Assembly: GCA_047517285.1 (NCBI GenBank)
Contig: JAKZTE010000002.1
Span: 1-64,000, forward strand
Direction of reading: 5' to 3'
Source: UBA57 sp963577725
GTDB taxonomy: Archaea; Thermoproteota; Nitrososphaeria; Nitrososphaerales; UBA57
Length of the DNA: 64,000 bases
The position numbers and the translations under genes are program-made. Below, in pieces: positions 44,360 through 54,090 of this stretch. How positions within the stretch are numbered: the first letter of the stretch is position 1; each line of letters starts with the position of its first letter. The notes under the pieces are model-generated. The model saw nothing but the letters and a program-made list of their open reading frames with translations. It was not told the origin of the DNA and searched no databases.

Positions 44360-45070
44360 TCAAATAGTCTTCTTTAATTTTATATCATAATCTTCGTCTT
44401 TTATATGGCCGTCTTCGAAGGTGATTACACGAGAAGCTCTTATAGCAACTTCAGGGTCATGAGTGATGAGAATAATAGTTTTATGGGTATCTTGATTAAG
44501 ATTATATAATAAATCAATAATAGATTTAGAAGTTGTAGTATCAAGATTACCAGTAGGTTCATCGCCAAGAATAATAGGAGGATTTACAGATAGTGCACGA
44601 GCGATTGCAACACGTTGCTGTTGGCCGCCACTAAGTTGATTAGGATTGTTTTTCCATCTATCTTCCAAACCAACCATCTTCAACATTTCATATGCGCGTT
44701 TTTTCCGTTGATTAGCACTTACACCGAGAATAGACAATGGAAGTTCTACATTACCCAAAGCAGAGAATCGAGAAATGAGATTAAATGATTGAAAAATAAA
44801 TCCAATTTTTTTATTTCTTAAAAGTGCAAGGCCAGCAGAATCAAGAGTAGTAGTTTCAATACCGTCAACTTGAATTTTACCAGAAGTAGGTGAATCAAGA
44901 GCGCCAATAAGATTCAGTAGAGTAGATTTACCACTACCCGAAGGACCCATAATAGCAATAAATTCACCTTCGTAAATTTTTATACTTACATCGTCAAGTG
45001 CGACAGTACCTATACCGCCTCCCGAATATATTTTACTTAGAGATTCAGTTTGTAATATTACTGAAGACAA
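44360..45070 (-). CDS. ABC ATPase, MacB/LolD-like
   Basis: 236 residues. Walker A GPSGSGKSTLLNLIG, Q-loop IFQSFNLISRFSALGNVELP, signature LSGGQQQRVAIARAL, Walker B PIILGDEPTGNLD and VAIRASRVI at the end place it in the LolD/MacB/FtsE class. These normally act with an FtsX-like permease. None is adjacent: a large surface protein gene lies 11 bases upstream on the same strand, and an antiporter gene downstream. Confidence 0.9.
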   Translation of the reverse strand: MSSVILQTESLSKIYSGGGIGTVALDDVSIKIYEGEFIAIMGPSGSGKSTLLNLIGALDSPTSGKIQVDGIETTTLDSAGLALLRNKKIGFIFQSFNLISRFSALGNVELPLSILGVSANQRKKRAYEMLKMVGLEDRWKNNPNQLSGGQQQRVAIARALSVNPPIILGDEPTGNLDTTTSKSIIDLLYNLNQDTHKTIILITHDPEVAIRASRVITFEDGHIKDEDYDIKLKKTI

Positions 45071-45081
45071 TGCAATAATAC

Positions 45082-47766
45082 CTAGAAGGGTTGTTTAGAA
45101 CTACGTCGTCGAAGAATGATTATAGTAAGTAGAATTACAAATGCACCGACACCAATAATTGCAAATGGGGAAGAAAGAAAAGCGGAAGTAGGGGAAATTT
45201 CCTCGATAATAATTGGTTGTAAGTCAGAAAGGGACCCTCCGATTAAAAAGTCAAAGCTATTAGTATTCGAGTATTTATTTCCATAAGTATCTTCATACAT
45301 AACTTGTATAACGAGAGGAGTAGTACCATCGCGAGCATTTTCATCAATAGTAAATTTTAAGCTGAAAGGAATTAAACTATCTGCATCAACTTCTCCTATA
45401 TACTGAACGCTGCCACTTGATAATATTAAACCGTCCATAGATAGAATTGAAATTGAAAGAAATTGTGCGTCAGTATTGCCCTGATTTAAAAGATTGCCAA
45501 CAATAGTTGCATTATATCCAGCAGGCAATATATCACGATCAAAGTTAACAGATTTGTAGGTGAGGTCAATTGATCCACGAATAGTGAATCCAACAGTACG
45601 AATCTCATCATGTGGAAATCCATGAGAGTCGATATACGATATATGTACTTGAACTATACTGGATGAATCAGCCGCACTAAGGGATGCAAAAATCTCGGGA
45701 TCAAGAGTTAGTGAATCACCAGAAGATAGTTTGTTGAATTTCCATGTATTACTTCCAGAATTAAGAAATATCGGAAGTATGGAAGATTGTACGGTAGAAA
45801 ACTGTAGATCAATAGATATATCAGATATATCATTGTCTCCAGTATTTGCAAGATTAATCAGAGGAGTAGTTATTCTACCAGATTGTAAAACATTATCGGG
45901 TATATTGATAGAGAGTGGAGATGACCAGTCCTTGACTATGACACCAAATTCTTGTGAGATGGTTTTTTGCAAGCCGTTAATACTACGATATTCTACAACA
46001 ATAGTAATTGGATACAATCCTTTCTGTGCATTTGGTGAAACATATGTTGGGAAAGATAAGGATAATTTTTCATTAGTGAGTAAATGATTAATTTTTCTAG
46101 TATTGTCTTCTAGAGAAGTACCAAGTATTCCAGAAGAACTACCATAAGATACAGATAAAGAGACTGAATAAGCCGGAGCAGTTCCGATATTTGATACCTC
46201 GAGGATTAAATCGTTTTCAGTGCCACTTGTGAGAATATTATTTTTAATTTTTAGTTCAATATCACTTTTTCCATCGACGATGACAGAAAATTCGACGATT
46301 TCAGTTCTTAGTATCGAATCTTTATCTAGATAGGAAAAATCTAATTGAAGATTGTACGTACCAAGTTCAATGCTATTAGAAACGTCAACGAGAAAATCTG
46401 CAGAAGAAGTTGATCCGCTAGGAACAGTCGAGCCAAAGAAACCATTAAGCGAAGGTACACCATTTGAAGCAGAAAATTGATTATTTGAGAGAAGTTTACC
46501 TTGAATTCCACTAATAGGGCCAGTATCGCGATTTTGCATTACTACATTTAATTTAACACTGTTATCGCCGGGTTCAACAGATATTTCATTATTTGGACTT
46601 CCCCAGAAAGTGTCCACAACCACTATTCCTTTGTTTGTTATTTCAGCAACACGAAGGAAAATTGTACGTGTTTCTGTGATTTGAGTTCCGAAAGTATTAT
46701 CATAAACCATAGTTGCGGCAAGTTGATAGTTATTACTTGCAGTGGAGATTGGAGCAAATAGTAAGACCGAGATAGAAGTTTGTTTGTCAGGGTTTAAGGA
46801 AGAGAACTGCCATTTATTATCTGAACCAAGAAGATTGAGCGGAGATGGGATTGTTAGAGATAAATCAATAGAGCCGGTATTTGCAGTACCTGTATTTAGA
46901 ATAATAAATTCGACAGTGTTAGATTCACCAGGTAGAAGTATTTGAGTACTGGAAGTAAGTTTAAGAAAACTTCTTCCGCTTACATGGACATTAATATCTT
47001 TATCAATAGAAATACCATTTAATCCAGTAGTTGTTTGGTACTTGATTGTTAATGGAAGTGATATAGTTCCGATAGAAGCTTGATCATTTATGTTTACAAG
47101 AAAATTAAATTGATAATTAGTACCTGCAGACACAGTAGTAGTAGATACAGCAGACAGAGTATTACCGCCAGTTCGATTTGTAAGTACGCCAGGAAGAGTT
47201 ATTTCGATAGACAAGTCAGTAATATCATAATCTGCTCCGTTTCTCAGAACAATTTGTAGATTATTACCAAGATCTCCAGGAGCTACCTCGGCAGGAGTTG
47301 TTTGTGTTCCCCAGTCGGAGAATATAACGTCGAAGTCAGTAATGAAAACATTCAAGTCATAAGTTCCCAGACCAGACCATCTATTCCCAGTTAATTTTAT
47401 AAAATAAGAACCAGATTTAGAAGCAGTGAATTGGATATTTTCATCAATTCCTTCATTATTGGCAGAAGAAGCGAGTTCAACTTCTACTGAATCAGAACTA
47501 TCTGGATCAAGCAAATACAGATTTATATCAATACCGGAGATTAAATCAACATTAATAGAAAGTGTTTGTCCTGCAATTAAATTAATTTTATAATATTCAG
47601 TACCGCTTGTCCAAGTTTCACTAGTTTTTCCAGTTGTTAATTCAACTGCATTAGAAATTGCGGAACCTCCAGCTCCATAAACAAACGGGAGAGATATGAT
47701 AAGACTACTAGAAATTAATAGGAATAACAATAATATAGATGAAATTAATTGGATTGGTTGCTTCAT
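45082..47766 (-). CDS. Large C-terminally anchored surface protein with PPC and CARDB-like repeats
   Basis: 894 residues from the ATG at 47766, chosen because it begins a clean signal peptide (MKQPIQLISSILLLFLLISS); an ATG 42 bases earlier only adds a polar lead. A PPC-type domain follows (TSGTEYYKINLIAGQTLSIN, GSYFIKLTGNRWSGLGTYDL), then about six COG1361/CARDB-like beta-sandwich repeats with the recurrent NxGTA theme (VEFIILNTGTANTGSIDLSL, LEVSNIGTAPAYSVSLSV). A C-terminal helix (about 863-884) ends in RRRSSKQPF. It may be a cell-envelope or ABC-linked structural protein, given the coupled ATPase gene downstream. Confidence 0.75.
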   Translation of the reverse strand: MKQPIQLISSILLLFLLISSSLIISLPFVYGAGGSAISNAVELTTGKTSETWTSGTEYYKINLIAGQTLSINVDLISGIDINLYLLDPDSSDSVEVELASSANNEGIDENIQFTASKSGSYFIKLTGNRWSGLGTYDLNVFITDFDVIFSDWGTQTTPAEVAPGDLGNNLQIVLRNGADYDITDLSIEITLPGVLTNRTGGNTLSAVSTTTVSAGTNYQFNFLVNINDQASIGTISLPLTIKYQTTTGLNGISIDKDINVHVSGRSFLKLTSSTQILLPGESNTVEFIILNTGTANTGSIDLSLTIPSPLNLLGSDNKWQFSSLNPDKQTSISVLLFAPISTASNNYQLAATMVYDNTFGTQITETRTIFLRVAEITNKGIVVVDTFWGSPNNEISVEPGDNSVKLNVVMQNRDTGPISGIQGKLLSNNQFSASNGVPSLNGFFGSTVPSGSTSSADFLVDVSNSIELGTYNLQLDFSYLDKDSILRTEIVEFSVIVDGKSDIELKIKNNILTSGTENDLILEVSNIGTAPAYSVSLSVSYGSSSGILGTSLEDNTRKINHLLTNEKLSLSFPTYVSPNAQKGLYPITIVVEYRSINGLQKTISQEFGVIVKDWSSPLSINIPDNVLQSGRITTPLINLANTGDNDISDISIDLQFSTVQSSILPIFLNSGSNTWKFNKLSSGDSLTLDPEIFASLSAADSSSIVQVHISYIDSHGFPHDEIRTVGFTIRGSIDLTYKSVNFDRDILPAGYNATIVGNLLNQGNTDAQFLSISILSMDGLILSSGSVQYIGEVDADSLIPFSLKFTIDENARDGTTPLVIQVMYEDTYGNKYSNTNSFDFLIGGSLSDLQPIIIEEISPTSAFLSSPFAIIGVGAFVILLTIIILRRRSSKQPF

Positions 47767-47850
47767 ATGAAATTTAACATTATTCTGCTTAATAAAAACA
47801 TAACACAATCTTAGAAGACATTAGGCATCAGCGTATATGAAAATAAATAG

Positions 47851-47936
47851 TGGACCGGAAGGGATTTGAACCCTCGACCTCCCCCATGCCAAGGGGGTAT
47901 CCTACCAAACTAGACGATTGGCAATTATACCAGCCC
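47851..47936 (-). tRNA. tRNA-Ala(GGC) with an intron between acceptor stem and D arm
   Basis: Acceptor GGGCTGG pairs with CCGGTCC, including G3-U70, the alanine identity pair; discriminator is A. Anticodon arm is CCCCC-TTGGCAT-GGGGG (GGC at 47888-47890) and T arm GAGGGTTCAAATCCCTT. D arm GTCTAGTTTGGTAGGAT is preceded by 14 bases instead of the usual two, so about 12 bases (TAATTGCCAATC, 47916-47927) appear to be an intron near position 9/10. Mature length is 74. The splice point is inferred. Confidence 0.85.
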
Positions 47937-48011
47937 ATCATGATTGTTATGACAACTCGATCCAAATTTATTAGAGAAGTAGATACTTAAGAATATTAGG
48001 ATAAGAAATAA

Positions 48012-48440
48012 TTAAAATTTTGATTTTATTGATGATTTAATACTAAAAGCTAGACTTTGAAGTTCTTTTTCAGTAAAGGTTTTTCGAGAAGGCCAAGAAT
48101 CATCAGTAGTATCGTTATTGAATCTAGGAATAACATGAACATGAACATGAAAAATATCTTGACTTGCGGCAATGCCATTAGATTGACTGATGTTTAAACC
48201 ATCTGCATTAACTACTTTCCATACATGTTTAGAAAGCATATTGACCATTTCGAATAATTTAGCAGCGTGATCATCTTTCATATCAGTTAAGAATTGATAA
48301 TGTTTTTTTGGAACAACTAACAAATGTCCACGGTTAAGAGGGTATTTATCCATAAAGGAAATCAAGAAGTCATTTTCAAGTACAATATTGGCATTTCTAT
48401 GGCCAGAAATTATTTCGCAGAATACACATTTCTCAATCAT
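48012..48440 (-). CDS. HIT family nucleotide hydrolase/transferase
   Basis: 142 residues. The N-terminal CVFCEIISGHRNANIV has a zinc-type CxxC, LNRGHLLVVPKKHYQFLTD follows, and the catalytic triad is HVHVHVIPRF (HxHxHxx). These enzymes cleave nucleoside phosphoramidates or dinucleoside polyphosphates; the exact substrate is unknown. Confidence 0.92.
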   Translation of the reverse strand: MIEKCVFCEIISGHRNANIVLENDFLISFMDKYPLNRGHLLVVPKKHYQFLTDMKDDHAAKLFEMVNMLSKHVWKVVNADGLNISQSNGIAASQDIFHVHVHVIPRFNNDTTDDSWPSRKTFTEKELQSLAFSIKSSIKSKF

Positions 48441-48614
48441 AAGTTTTCACAAGGCAAAGATTCTATTAATTTTTACCTGAGTGTCCGGTATATTTATATC
48501 CAATTATAGTGGTTATTGTAAGTGGAGAGTTAAGATGAATATAGAAAATTCTATTATGAAGTTTTCTCATATGTAAGTCTGATTGGACAATATCTTAATT
48601 TTGTGTGAATTATT

Positions 48615-50312
48615 ATGTTAAAAAATATATATGAATTAACTGGGGCTGATGCATTAATCAAAGCTTTAGAATATGAAGAAGTAGAAGGAATATTCGGATT
48701 GCCCGGTGGTGCAAATCTACCAATTTATGATTCATTATATGATAGTGATATACGTCACCTGTTAGTCAGACACGAACAGAATGCAGCGCATATGGCAGAT
48801 GGTTACGCTCGTGCTTCAAGAAAACCAGGAGTTTGTTTTGCGACTTCAGGTCCAGGAGCAACAAACTTGATTACAGGTATTGCTACTGCAGCAGCAGATT
48901 CTTCGCCCATTATTGCAATAACTGGACAAGTCGCATCAGATATGATCGGAAAGGATGCATTTCAAGAATGTGACATAATAGGAATTGCAACTCCTGTAAC
49001 TAAATACACGTATCAACCTCTCACATCAGCAGAAGTTCCACAAGTAGTAAAAAATTCATTTCATATTGCGACTTCAGGAAGACCTGGTCCGGTACTTATC
49101 GACATACCAAAAAATGCACAAATTGAGAAGATGAAGATGAATTTCCCGACTAAACATAATATTCGCAAACTACAACAACTACAAACTGCAGATCTTAAAG
49201 CAATAGACAAAGCAGCCGATCTTCTATTGAATGCAAAAAGACCAATGATAATGACAGGAGGCGGTGTAATTATATCTGGAGCATTTAAAGAGTTGCAGGC
49301 AGTTGCTGAATTTTTAGTTTCACCAGTAGTATCAACGTTCAAAGGAAAAGGTGGTTTTTCAGAGACTCATTATTTATCATTAGGTCCAATTGGAATGCAT
49401 GGTCATATTGAGGCAAATAAATTAGTAATTGAATCAGATGTATTGTTAGCTGCAGGAGCACGATTTTCAGATAGATCGGTAGGAAAATGGGATGAATTTG
49501 GAAATGAAATGGCAATTATTCATGCAGATATAGATCCATCTGAAATTGGAAAGAATAAAAATGCAGATATTGGTTTAATTGGAGATATTAAAACTACATT
49601 ATCATTATTGTTATCTGCAATGGGGAAGAAAGCACAAAAAAGACAATCAGAATATGAATGGATCAACAGAGTAAATGAAATTAAAGATATATGGAGAAGT
49701 AAACCTCTACCAGCGCCAAGAGAAATAACAGGGCCAAGACTATTAAAGAAAATGAGGGAAATTTTACCCGAAGCATGTTTAGTAACTACTGAAGTAGGTC
49801 AGCATCAGATGTGGGCATCATTGCACTTTGATGTTGCAGAACCAGGGACATTTTTCACTTCAACAGGACTGGGAACAATGGGTTGGGGACTACCTGCAGC
49901 AGTCGGTGCAAAATTCGCAAGACCAGACTTACCAGTAATTGATATTGCAGGAGATGGAAGTGTACAAATGACTGAATCTGCACTGGCAACTTCAGTTACA
50001 GAAAAATTACCGGTAATTACGGTTATATTTAATAATGGAATGTTAGGAATGGTTGCACAATGGCAAAGATTATTCTATGATAGAAAATATATCGGCGTAG
50101 AATTACAAGGAATTCCTGATTATGTAAAAATAGCAGAAGCATATGGAGCACAAGGTATAAGAGCTCAATCAATGAATGAATTTGAAAAAGCTTTAAAGAA
50201 TGCATTAAATAGTGATGTAGCAACAGTGATTGATGTTCCAATCAATCCTGACGAAGATGTATTTCCATTTGTTGTGCCAAATACAGCGCTAAAAGACATG
50301 GTAATCGCATAA
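48615..50312 (+). CDS. ilvB: Acetolactate synthase large subunit
   Basis: 565 residues. A TPP enzyme making acetolactate for branched-chain amino acids. The N-terminal domain has FGLPGGANLPIYDSL, the catalytic Glu in LVRHEQNAAHMADGYARAS, and CFATSGPGATNLITGIA. The TPP/Mg motif is DIAGDGSVQMTESALATS with VTVIFNNGMLGMVAQWQ. The regulatory subunit and ketol-acid reductoisomerase genes are not in the window. A short region of 170 bases without a gene precedes it. Confidence 0.92.
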   Translation: MLKNIYELTGADALIKALEYEEVEGIFGLPGGANLPIYDSLYDSDIRHLLVRHEQNAAHMADGYARASRKPGVCFATSGPGATNLITGIATAAADSSPIIAITGQVASDMIGKDAFQECDIIGIATPVTKYTYQPLTSAEVPQVVKNSFHIATSGRPGPVLIDIPKNAQIEKMKMNFPTKHNIRKLQQLQTADLKAIDKAADLLLNAKRPMIMTGGGVIISGAFKELQAVAEFLVSPVVSTFKGKGGFSETHYLSLGPIGMHGHIEANKLVIESDVLLAAGARFSDRSVGKWDEFGNEMAIIHADIDPSEIGKNKNADIGLIGDIKTTLSLLLSAMGKKAQKRQSEYEWINRVNEIKDIWRSKPLPAPREITGPRLLKKMREILPEACLVTTEVGQHQMWASLHFDVAEPGTFFTSTGLGTMGWGLPAAVGAKFARPDLPVIDIAGDGSVQMTESALATSVTEKLPVITVIFNNGMLGMVAQWQRLFYDRKYIGVELQGIPDYVKIAEAYGAQGIRAQSMNEFEKALKNALNSDVATVIDVPINPDEDVFPFVVPNTALKDMVIA

Positions 50313-50397
50313 TCAATAAAATAAATTAGACAAATGCCAAAGTTTTATTGAGAGAAAGTAAACGATTTATTAATAATTAGACGAAAAAATTTTAAGA

Positions 50398-51303
50398 TTG
50401 CCACGTAGAGCTTTAAGTAACAATCAAATAAAACAGAAATTACAAAAACCTGACTGGATTAAAGTAAATTTTGTACAAGGAAAAAATTACAAGAAAGTTA
50501 GAGAAGCATCCAAGGCATTAAATCTGAATACAGTTTGTCAGGAAGCTAATTGTCCGAACATTTATGAATGTTGGAATGGAGGAACAGCAACATTTATGCT
50601 ATTAGGGGATATTTGTACGAGAGGGTGTAGATTTTGTCATGTTAAATCAGGCAATCCAAAAGGAGTTGTAGATGTTTTTGAGCCCGAAAATACAGCAAAT
50701 GCAGTAAAAGAATTAGAATTAGAGTATGTGGTATTAACTTCGGTCGATCGGGATGATTTGAGTGATGGAGGTTCCGTACATTTCGCAGAAACTGTAAATC
50801 AGATATACAAAAAGAACAAAAATATATTAATCGAAGTTTTAATACCAGATTTCTCAGGAAATTTGGGCAACTTATCGATTGTTGCTAAGGCAAGACCAAC
50901 AGTAATTGCTCATAATATTGAAACGACAAGAACATTAACGCCATTAGTAAGAGATGCCAGAGCATCATATGATAGGTCTTTGAAAGTTTTAAGAAATGTG
51001 AAAGAATTAGATTCTAATATCTATACGAAATCTTCAATAATGCTAGGATTTGGAGAAAAGTATTCAGAGGTGATAGAGGCAATGAGAGATTTAAGAAGAG
51101 CGGAAGTAGATATATTAACAATTGGGCAGTATCTGCAGCCGTCAGATTTTCACATTAGCATTAAACAATATGTTCATCCAGATGAATTTATTAAGTTAAA
51201 AGATGTTGCTGAAGACATGGGATTCAAGTATGTTGTATCTGGACCGCTAGTTAGAAGTTCATATAAAGCTGGAGAATACTTTGTAAAAAACCTGGTGAAA
51301 TAG
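50398..51303 (+). CDS. lipA: Lipoyl synthase
   Basis: 301 residues from a TTG start. A radical SAM enzyme that inserts two sulfurs into octanoyl groups. The auxiliary cluster ligands are in CQEANCPNIYEC, the SAM cluster in CTRGCRFCHVKSGNP, and the essential serine in LVRSSYKAGEYF near the end. It is the first gene of a run with E1-beta, E2 and lipB, three bases before E1-beta. Confidence 0.95.
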   Translation: MPRRALSNNQIKQKLQKPDWIKVNFVQGKNYKKVREASKALNLNTVCQEANCPNIYECWNGGTATFMLLGDICTRGCRFCHVKSGNPKGVVDVFEPENTANAVKELELEYVVLTSVDRDDLSDGGSVHFAETVNQIYKKNKNILIEVLIPDFSGNLGNLSIVAKARPTVIAHNIETTRTLTPLVRDARASYDRSLKVLRNVKELDSNIYTKSSIMLGFGEKYSEVIEAMRDLRRAEVDILTIGQYLQPSDFHISIKQYVHPDEFIKLKDVAEDMGFKYVVSGPLVRSSYKAGEYFVKNLVK

Positions 51304-51306
51304 AAT

Positions 51307-52281
51307 ATGGAAATGACATTAAATCAAGCAGTTAAAAGTGCGTTAGATAATGAGATGGAAAAAAATGATAAGATAGTACTCATTGGAGAAGATATTGGTA
51401 AAAATGGAGGGGTTTTTAGAACAACTGAAGGATTGTATGACAAATATGGGCCTAAACGAGTAATAGATACGCCATTAAATGAATCAGGAATTGTAGGTAC
51501 TGCGATAGGTATGTCACTGTATGGACTAAAACCTGTCGTTGAGATACAGTTTATGGATTTTATATTTCCTGCATTTGATCAAATTGTGTCCGACTTGGCT
51601 AAATTTAGATATAGAACGGGTGGCGCATACACATGTCCAATGGTAATAAGAGCCCCATATGGAGGAGGAATAAAGGGTGCATCTTATCATTCACAAAGTG
51701 GAGAAACGCATTTTGTTCATACGTCAGGACTAAAGGTTGTTGTGCCATCAACGCCCTATGAAACAAAGGGACTATTAATTTCAGCTATCAGAGATGATGA
51801 TCCAGTAATATTCTTCGAGCCAAAGAGATTTTACAGAGCTCTAAAAGAAGACGTTCCCGAAGAAGCATATACAATTCCAATTGGAGAGGCAAGAATAGTG
51901 GAAGAAGGAAGTGATGTGTCTTTAATTAGCTATGGTCCGATGATTCAGACTGCAATAGAAGCAATAGAAATCGTCAAAAAAGAAGGAACAAGTGTAGAAT
52001 TGATTGATTTAAGGACTTTATCGCCACTAGATTCAAAAACTATAATTAAATCAGTAAAAAAAACTGGAAGAGCTGTGATTGCTCATGAAGCACCAAAAAC
52101 ACTAGGAATGAGTGCAGAGATTGCGGCACTTATTGCTGAGAATTGTTTAGAGTATTTAGAAGCCCCAATACAAAGAGCTACAGGATTAGACACTCCATTT
52201 CCTTATTCATTGGAAAAAGAATATCTTCCTGATGCAAAATTTGTAAGTAAAAAAATAAGACAAACAGTAGAATATTCATAG
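51307..52281 (+). CDS. 2-Oxoacid dehydrogenase E1 component, beta subunit
   Basis: 324 residues. Matches E1-beta of pyruvate or branched-chain complexes: DKIVLIGEDIGKNGGVFRTT, NESGIVGTAIGMSLYGLKPV, EIQFMDFIFPAFDQIVSDL and VIRAPYGGGIKGASYHSQS. It forms a heterotetramer with E1-alpha, which is not encoded nearby; neither is E3. It is followed directly by the E2 gene. Substrate could be pyruvate, acetoin or branched-chain 2-oxoacids. Confidence 0.92.
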   Translation: MEMTLNQAVKSALDNEMEKNDKIVLIGEDIGKNGGVFRTTEGLYDKYGPKRVIDTPLNESGIVGTAIGMSLYGLKPVVEIQFMDFIFPAFDQIVSDLAKFRYRTGGAYTCPMVIRAPYGGGIKGASYHSQSGETHFVHTSGLKVVVPSTPYETKGLLISAIRDDDPVIFFEPKRFYRALKEDVPEEAYTIPIGEARIVEEGSDVSLISYGPMIQTAIEAIEIVKKEGTSVELIDLRTLSPLDSKTIIKSVKKTGRAVIAHEAPKTLGMSAEIAALIAENCLEYLEAPIQRATGLDTPFPYSLEKEYLPDAKFVSKKIRQTVEYS

Positions 52282-52289
52282 TGATTAAA

Positions 52290-53453
52290 ATGGTATATAA
52301 TTTTAAGTTAGCAGATATTGGAGAGGGAATTGTAGAAGGAGAAGTTAGCAAATGGTATGTTAAAGTGGGAGACGTAGTAAAAGAGAATCAACCGCTTGTA
52401 GAAATAATTACAGAGAAAGTAACTGTAGAACTTCCATCGCCGGCAGATGGAACGATAACAAAGATTGGACCTGATGCAGGAAAGATTGTGAAAGTAGGTG
52501 AAATAATAGTAGTAATTGATGATGGGAAAGATGACAAAGGTATTGAAGAGAGTTCAGAAGATGTAATTGAGGTAGAGAAGAAGGAGATAATTAAAGAGAA
52601 TAACAAGAGTAATAAAATCATTGCAACACCTGCTGTAAAACGTTTAGCAAAAGAGATGGGGATAGATATTAACAGAGTTGTAGGAACTGAAGAAGAGGGA
52701 AGAATAACTGAAAAAGATGTTAAATTATACTCAAAGTTAGAAGTACAAAGCAATGAAGAGAGGATTGCATTCAGGGGAACAAGAAGAACTATAGCAGAAA
52801 GATTATCAGAATCTTCAGATAGAGTAGTTCAGGCATGGATTATGGAAGAGATTGATATGACCAATGTGACTGAATTAAAAAATAAATTAAAAGAAACGTC
52901 TACTGAGAAGATAAAATTGACGTATATGCCATTCTTTGTTAAAGCAGTAATTAGATCGCTGAAATCGAGTCCAATAATTAATGCTTCATTAGATGAAGAA
53001 AAAGAAGACATAGTAATAAAAAAGGACTATAATATAGGGATTGCAACAGATACAGAGCAAGGTTTGCTAGTGCCGGTAATAAAGAGAGCCCAAGACAAAG
53101 ATATTACTACAATAGCTAAAGAGATAGAAGAGTTATCAAGACAAGCGAAAACAGGGAAATTGAAATTAGCAGATACACAAGGCGGAACATTTACTATTAC
53201 AAACATCGGTGCAATTGGAGGAATATCATCTATTCCGATTGTAAATTACCCCGAAGTAGCAATACTAGCAATAAATAAGATTATGAAGAAAGTAGTATTA
53301 TGGGAAGGGGAAATAGTTGCAAGAGATAGAGTTTACCTGTCATTGTCGTTCGATCACAGAGTATTAGATGGTGCAGATGTGGCACGATTTTTGAATTCAA
53401 TTAGGAAATGTTTAGAGGAACCAGAGGGTCTGATGAAGGATGAACAGACTTAA
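52290..53453 (+). CDS. 2-Oxoacid dehydrogenase E2 (dihydrolipoyl acyltransferase)
   Basis: About 387 residues from the ATG at 52290; a GTG at 52281 overlapping the E1-beta stop is possible. One lipoyl domain (1-78) has the modified Lys in ITEKVTVELPSP. The E1/E3-binding domain is ATPAVKRLAKEMGIDINRVV. The catalytic domain carries the His-Asp motif LSFDHRVLDGADVARFL. It overlaps lipB by 14 bases. Confidence 0.93.
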   Translation: MVYNFKLADIGEGIVEGEVSKWYVKVGDVVKENQPLVEIITEKVTVELPSPADGTITKIGPDAGKIVKVGEIIVVIDDGKDDKGIEESSEDVIEVEKKEIIKENNKSNKIIATPAVKRLAKEMGIDINRVVGTEEEGRITEKDVKLYSKLEVQSNEERIAFRGTRRTIAERLSESSDRVVQAWIMEEIDMTNVTELKNKLKETSTEKIKLTYMPFFVKAVIRSLKSSPIINASLDEEKEDIVIKKDYNIGIATDTEQGLLVPVIKRAQDKDITTIAKEIEELSRQAKTGKLKLADTQGGTFTITNIGAIGGISSIPIVNYPEVAILAINKIMKKVVLWEGEIVARDRVYLSLSFDHRVLDGADVARFLNSIRKCLEEPEGLMKDEQT

Positions 53454-54087
53454 TATAATAGATTTAGGATTAACTGAATATCAACGTGCGTTAGATATAC
53501 AAAAAACACTAGTTAAAAAAAGACTAGATGGTTCAGTTACAGATACATTATTGTTACTTGAACATCCTCATGTAATAACACTAGGAAGGCAAACAAAACC
53601 GGGTGATGTTCTAGATGATTCAATGCCAATTGTAGAGATAGACAGGGGAGGAAGTGCAACTTATCACGGACCAGGGCAGCTAATCGGGTATGTAATAATT
53701 GACCTAAGAAGAAAGGGGATTTCAGTACCTACTCTAGTTACGAAAATTCATGAGAGTCTAATCAGAACATTAAGTGAATTAGATATTAAAGCAGAAAGAA
53801 AAAGAAAGAAACCAGGAGTTTGGATTGAACAGAAAAAGATAGCGTCAATTGGATTATCGGTAAGAAATTGGATAACATATCATGGATTTAGCCTTAATGT
53901 TGACACTGATTTAGAAAAATTTAAGATTATAAGACCATGTGGTTTTGATAGTCAGATTATGACTTCAATAAATTACAACAAGAAAAGGAAATATTCCATG
54001 GAGATGATTAAATCAAGCACAATAAGAAATTTTGTAGATGTTTTTGACTATTATAAAATTGAAAAGAAATTAACGGCAAGACAATAG
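53440..54087 (+). CDS. lipB: Octanoyl-ACP/CoA protein octanoyltransferase
   Basis: 215 residues. LipB transfers octanoate to the E2 lipoyl lysine before LipA adds sulfur. Seen are LLLEHPHVITLGRQ, DRGGSATYHGPGQLIGYVII, the catalytic Lys in KKIASIGLSVRNWITYHGFS and Cys in IIRPCGFDSQIMTSI. It overlaps the E2 gene, so lipoylation enzymes and their target are made together. It is convergent with the ferredoxin oxidoreductase operon. Confidence 0.93.
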   Translation: MNRLNIIDLGLTEYQRALDIQKTLVKKRLDGSVTDTLLLLEHPHVITLGRQTKPGDVLDDSMPIVEIDRGGSATYHGPGQLIGYVIIDLRRKGISVPTLVTKIHESLIRTLSELDIKAERKRKKPGVWIEQKKIASIGLSVRNWITYHGFSLNVDTDLEKFKIIRPCGFDSQIMTSINYNKKRKYSMEMIKSSTIRNFVDVFDYYKIEKKLTARQ

Positions 54088-54090
54088 TAA

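Noticed and set aside
47851..47936. tRNA-Ala as a pseudogene because its 5' linker is too long
   Set aside because: Every stem, both loops, the identity pair and discriminator are intact once 12 bases are removed; decay would not spare all of these.
48535..48576. A 13-codon open frame with a GGAGAG stretch upstream, lying before acetolactate synthase; possible leader peptide
   Set aside because: It has few branched-chain codons, no attenuator hairpin is evident, and archaeal attenuation of this kind is not established. Probably chance.
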